From: Flavobacterium psychrophilum
Lineage (GTDB): Bacteria > Bacteroidota > Bacteroidia > Flavobacteriales > Flavobacteriaceae
NCBI GenBank assembly: GCA_945905915.1
Contig: CAMDQL010000039.1
Span: 1-15,997 of the forward strand
Reading direction: 5' to 3'
Length of the DNA stretch: 15,997 nt
Every line of letters starts with the position of its first letter. Positions within the stretch are counted from its first letter, which is position 1. A program made the translations under genes and the position numbers. The notes under the pieces were generated by a model, which was given only the letters and a program-made list of their open reading frames with translations, searched no databases and was not told the origin of the DNA. Positions 14,711-15,997 of the stretch are shown piece by piece.

Positions 14711-15937
14711 ATGAGAAAATTACTTTCTTTAACATTATTGGCTTTAGCTGGCTCAACTGCATTTGCAGGAGGATATCGAGTTAGTATTCAAGGTCAAAAG
14801 CAATTAGCTATGGGACACACAGGTGTTGCTGTAGTAAATAGCGCTGAAGTTGCATTTTTTAACCCAGCGGGTATGGCTTACTTAGATAAAAAATTCAACT
14901 TTTCATTTGGAGGAAATGCATTATTTGCTAAGACTAAATTCCAAAATTCACAATACAATTGGGAAGCATCTACAGAGAATATGGGAACACCATTCAGTTT
15001 GTATGCTACTTACAAAGTGAACAATTGGTTAACTGCTGGTTTAGCGGTTTATACTCCTTATGGAAGTTCTGTAGAATGGGATCAAGACTGGCAAGGATCA
15101 CATTTAGTAAATAATATTGATTTATCAGCTATTTTTGTACAGCCTTCGGTTTCGATTAGAGTAGGCGAACATTTTAGTGTAGGTGGTGGACCAATTTTTG
15201 CTACAGGATCTGTTAACTTTAACAGAAATGTTGATAGATCAACTATTAATTCTGATTTTGAAAGAACAGATTTAACAATTGAATCTAAAGGTATCACTGC
15301 ATGGGGATACACTGCTGGTTTCATGTTTAACCCTTCAAAGAAATTAAGAATTGGTATGAACTACCGTTCTGAAATCATTATGGAAGCTAGAGATGGCGAT
15401 GCAACTTTTAATGATTATCCTACTACAGCACCAACTACAAAATTTAATGCTGATTTACCGTTGCCTGCTGAGTTAACTGTAGGATTATCTTATAAAATTT
15501 CAGACAAATGGTTATTTGCTTTTGATTACAACAGAGCCATGTGGAGCGTTTATGAAAATCTAAATGTGAAATTTACAAATACAGCGCTTCCACCTTCAAA
15601 TAATCCTAGAAACTACAAAAATTCAAGCACTTATAGATTAGGAACCCAATATGTGGCTAATGATAAATTTACATTCAGAGCAGGTTGGTATTTTGATGAA
15701 AGTCCTGTTCAAGACGGCTATTTTGCTCCTGAAACCCCAAGAAATGATTCAATGGGATTCACAGGTGGTTTAACGTATAAAGTGAACAGTAAATTAGGGG
15801 TTGATTTTTCATTCCTTTATTTACACTTTGACGAGGTTGATAATTCTTACGATTACGTTAGTGATGGTAGTAGTTTTGGGGGTACATACAAATCAGTTGT
15901 TTTCTCTCCAGGTGTAGGTATAACTTACGGGTTCTAA
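14711..15937 (+). CDS. OmpP1/FadL-family outer-membrane transporter
   Basis: This 408-residue protein begins with a signal peptide (1-19, ending STAFA). The mature start GGYRVSIQGQKQLAMGHTGV, followed by the NPAG motif (51-54) in VAFFNPAGMAYL, identifies the FadL/TodX/OmpP1 family. These are 14-stranded barrels with an N-terminal hatch that admit hydrophobic molecules such as long-chain fatty acids. Further barrel strands repeat through to the end (VVFSPGVGITYGF, terminal Phe). Length fits. The substrate cannot be told from sequence. It has its own strong promoter, and the next gene starts 19 bp after its stop, so the two are likely one operon. Confidence 0.93.
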   Translation: MRKLLSLTLLALAGSTAFAGGYRVSIQGQKQLAMGHTGVAVVNSAEVAFFNPAGMAYLDKKFNFSFGGNALFAKTKFQNSQYNWEASTENMGTPFSLYATYKVNNWLTAGLAVYTPYGSSVEWDQDWQGSHLVNNIDLSAIFVQPSVSIRVGEHFSVGGGPIFATGSVNFNRNVDRSTINSDFERTDLTIESKGITAWGYTAGFMFNPSKKLRIGMNYRSEIIMEARDGDATFNDYPTTAPTTKFNADLPLPAELTVGLSYKISDKWLFAFDYNRAMWSVYENLNVKFTNTALPPSNNPRNYKNSSTYRLGTQYVANDKFTFRAGWYFDESPVQDGYFAPETPRNDSMGFTGGLTYKVNSKLGVDFSFLYLHFDEVDNSYDYVSDGSSFGGTYKSVVFSPGVGITYGF

Positions 15938-15956
15938 TTATTAAATAAAAAGTAAA

Positions 15957-15997
15957 ATGAAAAATAAATTTATATATATAGCTATTATAGCGGCTGG
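15957..15997 (+). CDS. Start of an exported protein, cut by the window edge
   Basis: An ATG 19 bp after the OmpP1/FadL stop opens a frame reading MKNKFIYIAIIAAG before the sequence ends. A short basic start followed by a hydrophobic stretch looks like a signal peptide, possibly of a lipoprotein. In Flavobacterium relatives I recall a G-D-S-L/SGNH lipolytic lipoprotein in this position, which would make sense beside a fatty-acid-type porin, but only 13 codons are visible and the identity is inference from context. Confidence 0.5.
   Translation, partial: MKNKFIYIAIIAA

Noticed and set aside
1..15997. Defence island, mobile element, CRISPR array, tRNA or riboswitch
   Set aside because: I looked for transposase or integrase motifs, regular repeats, cloverleaf-like ends and long structured leaders and saw none; nearly every gene is a recognisable conserved chromosomal family.

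Overview
The window looks like ordinary chromosomal backbone of a Bacteroidota bacterium, most likely family Flavobacteriaceae and close to Flavobacterium. The basis is the very low G+C, A/T-rich intergenic DNA with matches to the Bacteroidota promoter form TTG-N17-23-TAnnTTTG, few recognisable Shine-Dalgarno sequences, and lineage-typical proteins: PorP/SprF, a DUF6089 protein, paired OmpH/Skp chaperones beside BamA, and a NifU-like protein with a doubled N-terminal domain. I see no tRNA, rRNA, CRISPR array, insertion sequence, phage gene, toxin-antitoxin pair or recognisable defence cassette. Species assignment cannot go further by eye.

Left part (1-4758). On the minus strand lie a truncated DUF255/YyaL-type thioredoxin-fold protein and, upstream of it, a NifU-family Fe-S scaffold. 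A 394-bp intergenic stretch separates these from plus-strand genes for a PorP/SprF-like outer-membrane protein and a gamma-carbonic anhydrase homologue. The carbonic anhydrase gene converges on murI with only 2 bp between the stop codons.

Central envelope cluster (4761-13012, all minus strand). In order of transcription it holds a CBS-domain protein, NAD kinase, a DUF6089 outer-membrane-type protein, uppS, bamA, a long OmpH-like protein, a short OmpH/Skp-like protein, and murI. UppS makes the undecaprenyl lipid carrier and MurI supplies D-glutamate, both for peptidoglycan. BamA inserts outer-membrane proteins, and the OmpH/Skp proteins are its probable periplasmic chaperones. The block therefore links cell-wall precursor supply with outer-membrane assembly. 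Junctions are tight: DUF6089 and uppS are 1 nt apart, uppS and bamA overlap by 8 nt, and CBS and nadK are 9 nt apart.

Right part (13108-15997, plus strand). pdxJ (vitamin B6 synthesis) and an alpha/beta hydrolase touch stop-to-start and end at a perfect 28-bp palindromic terminator. The best promoter in the window follows (TTG-N19-TAATTTTG) and drives an OmpP1/FadL-type outer-membrane transporter. The first codons of a probable secreted protein run off the right edge.

I found no new multi-gene system. The most interesting observations are small. At three junctions an intrinsic terminator ends 0-14 nt before the start codon of the next co-directional gene. Two genes carry in-register 21-bp duplications. 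The conserved but uncharacterised DUF6089 gene sits in a translationally tight run with uppS and bamA.
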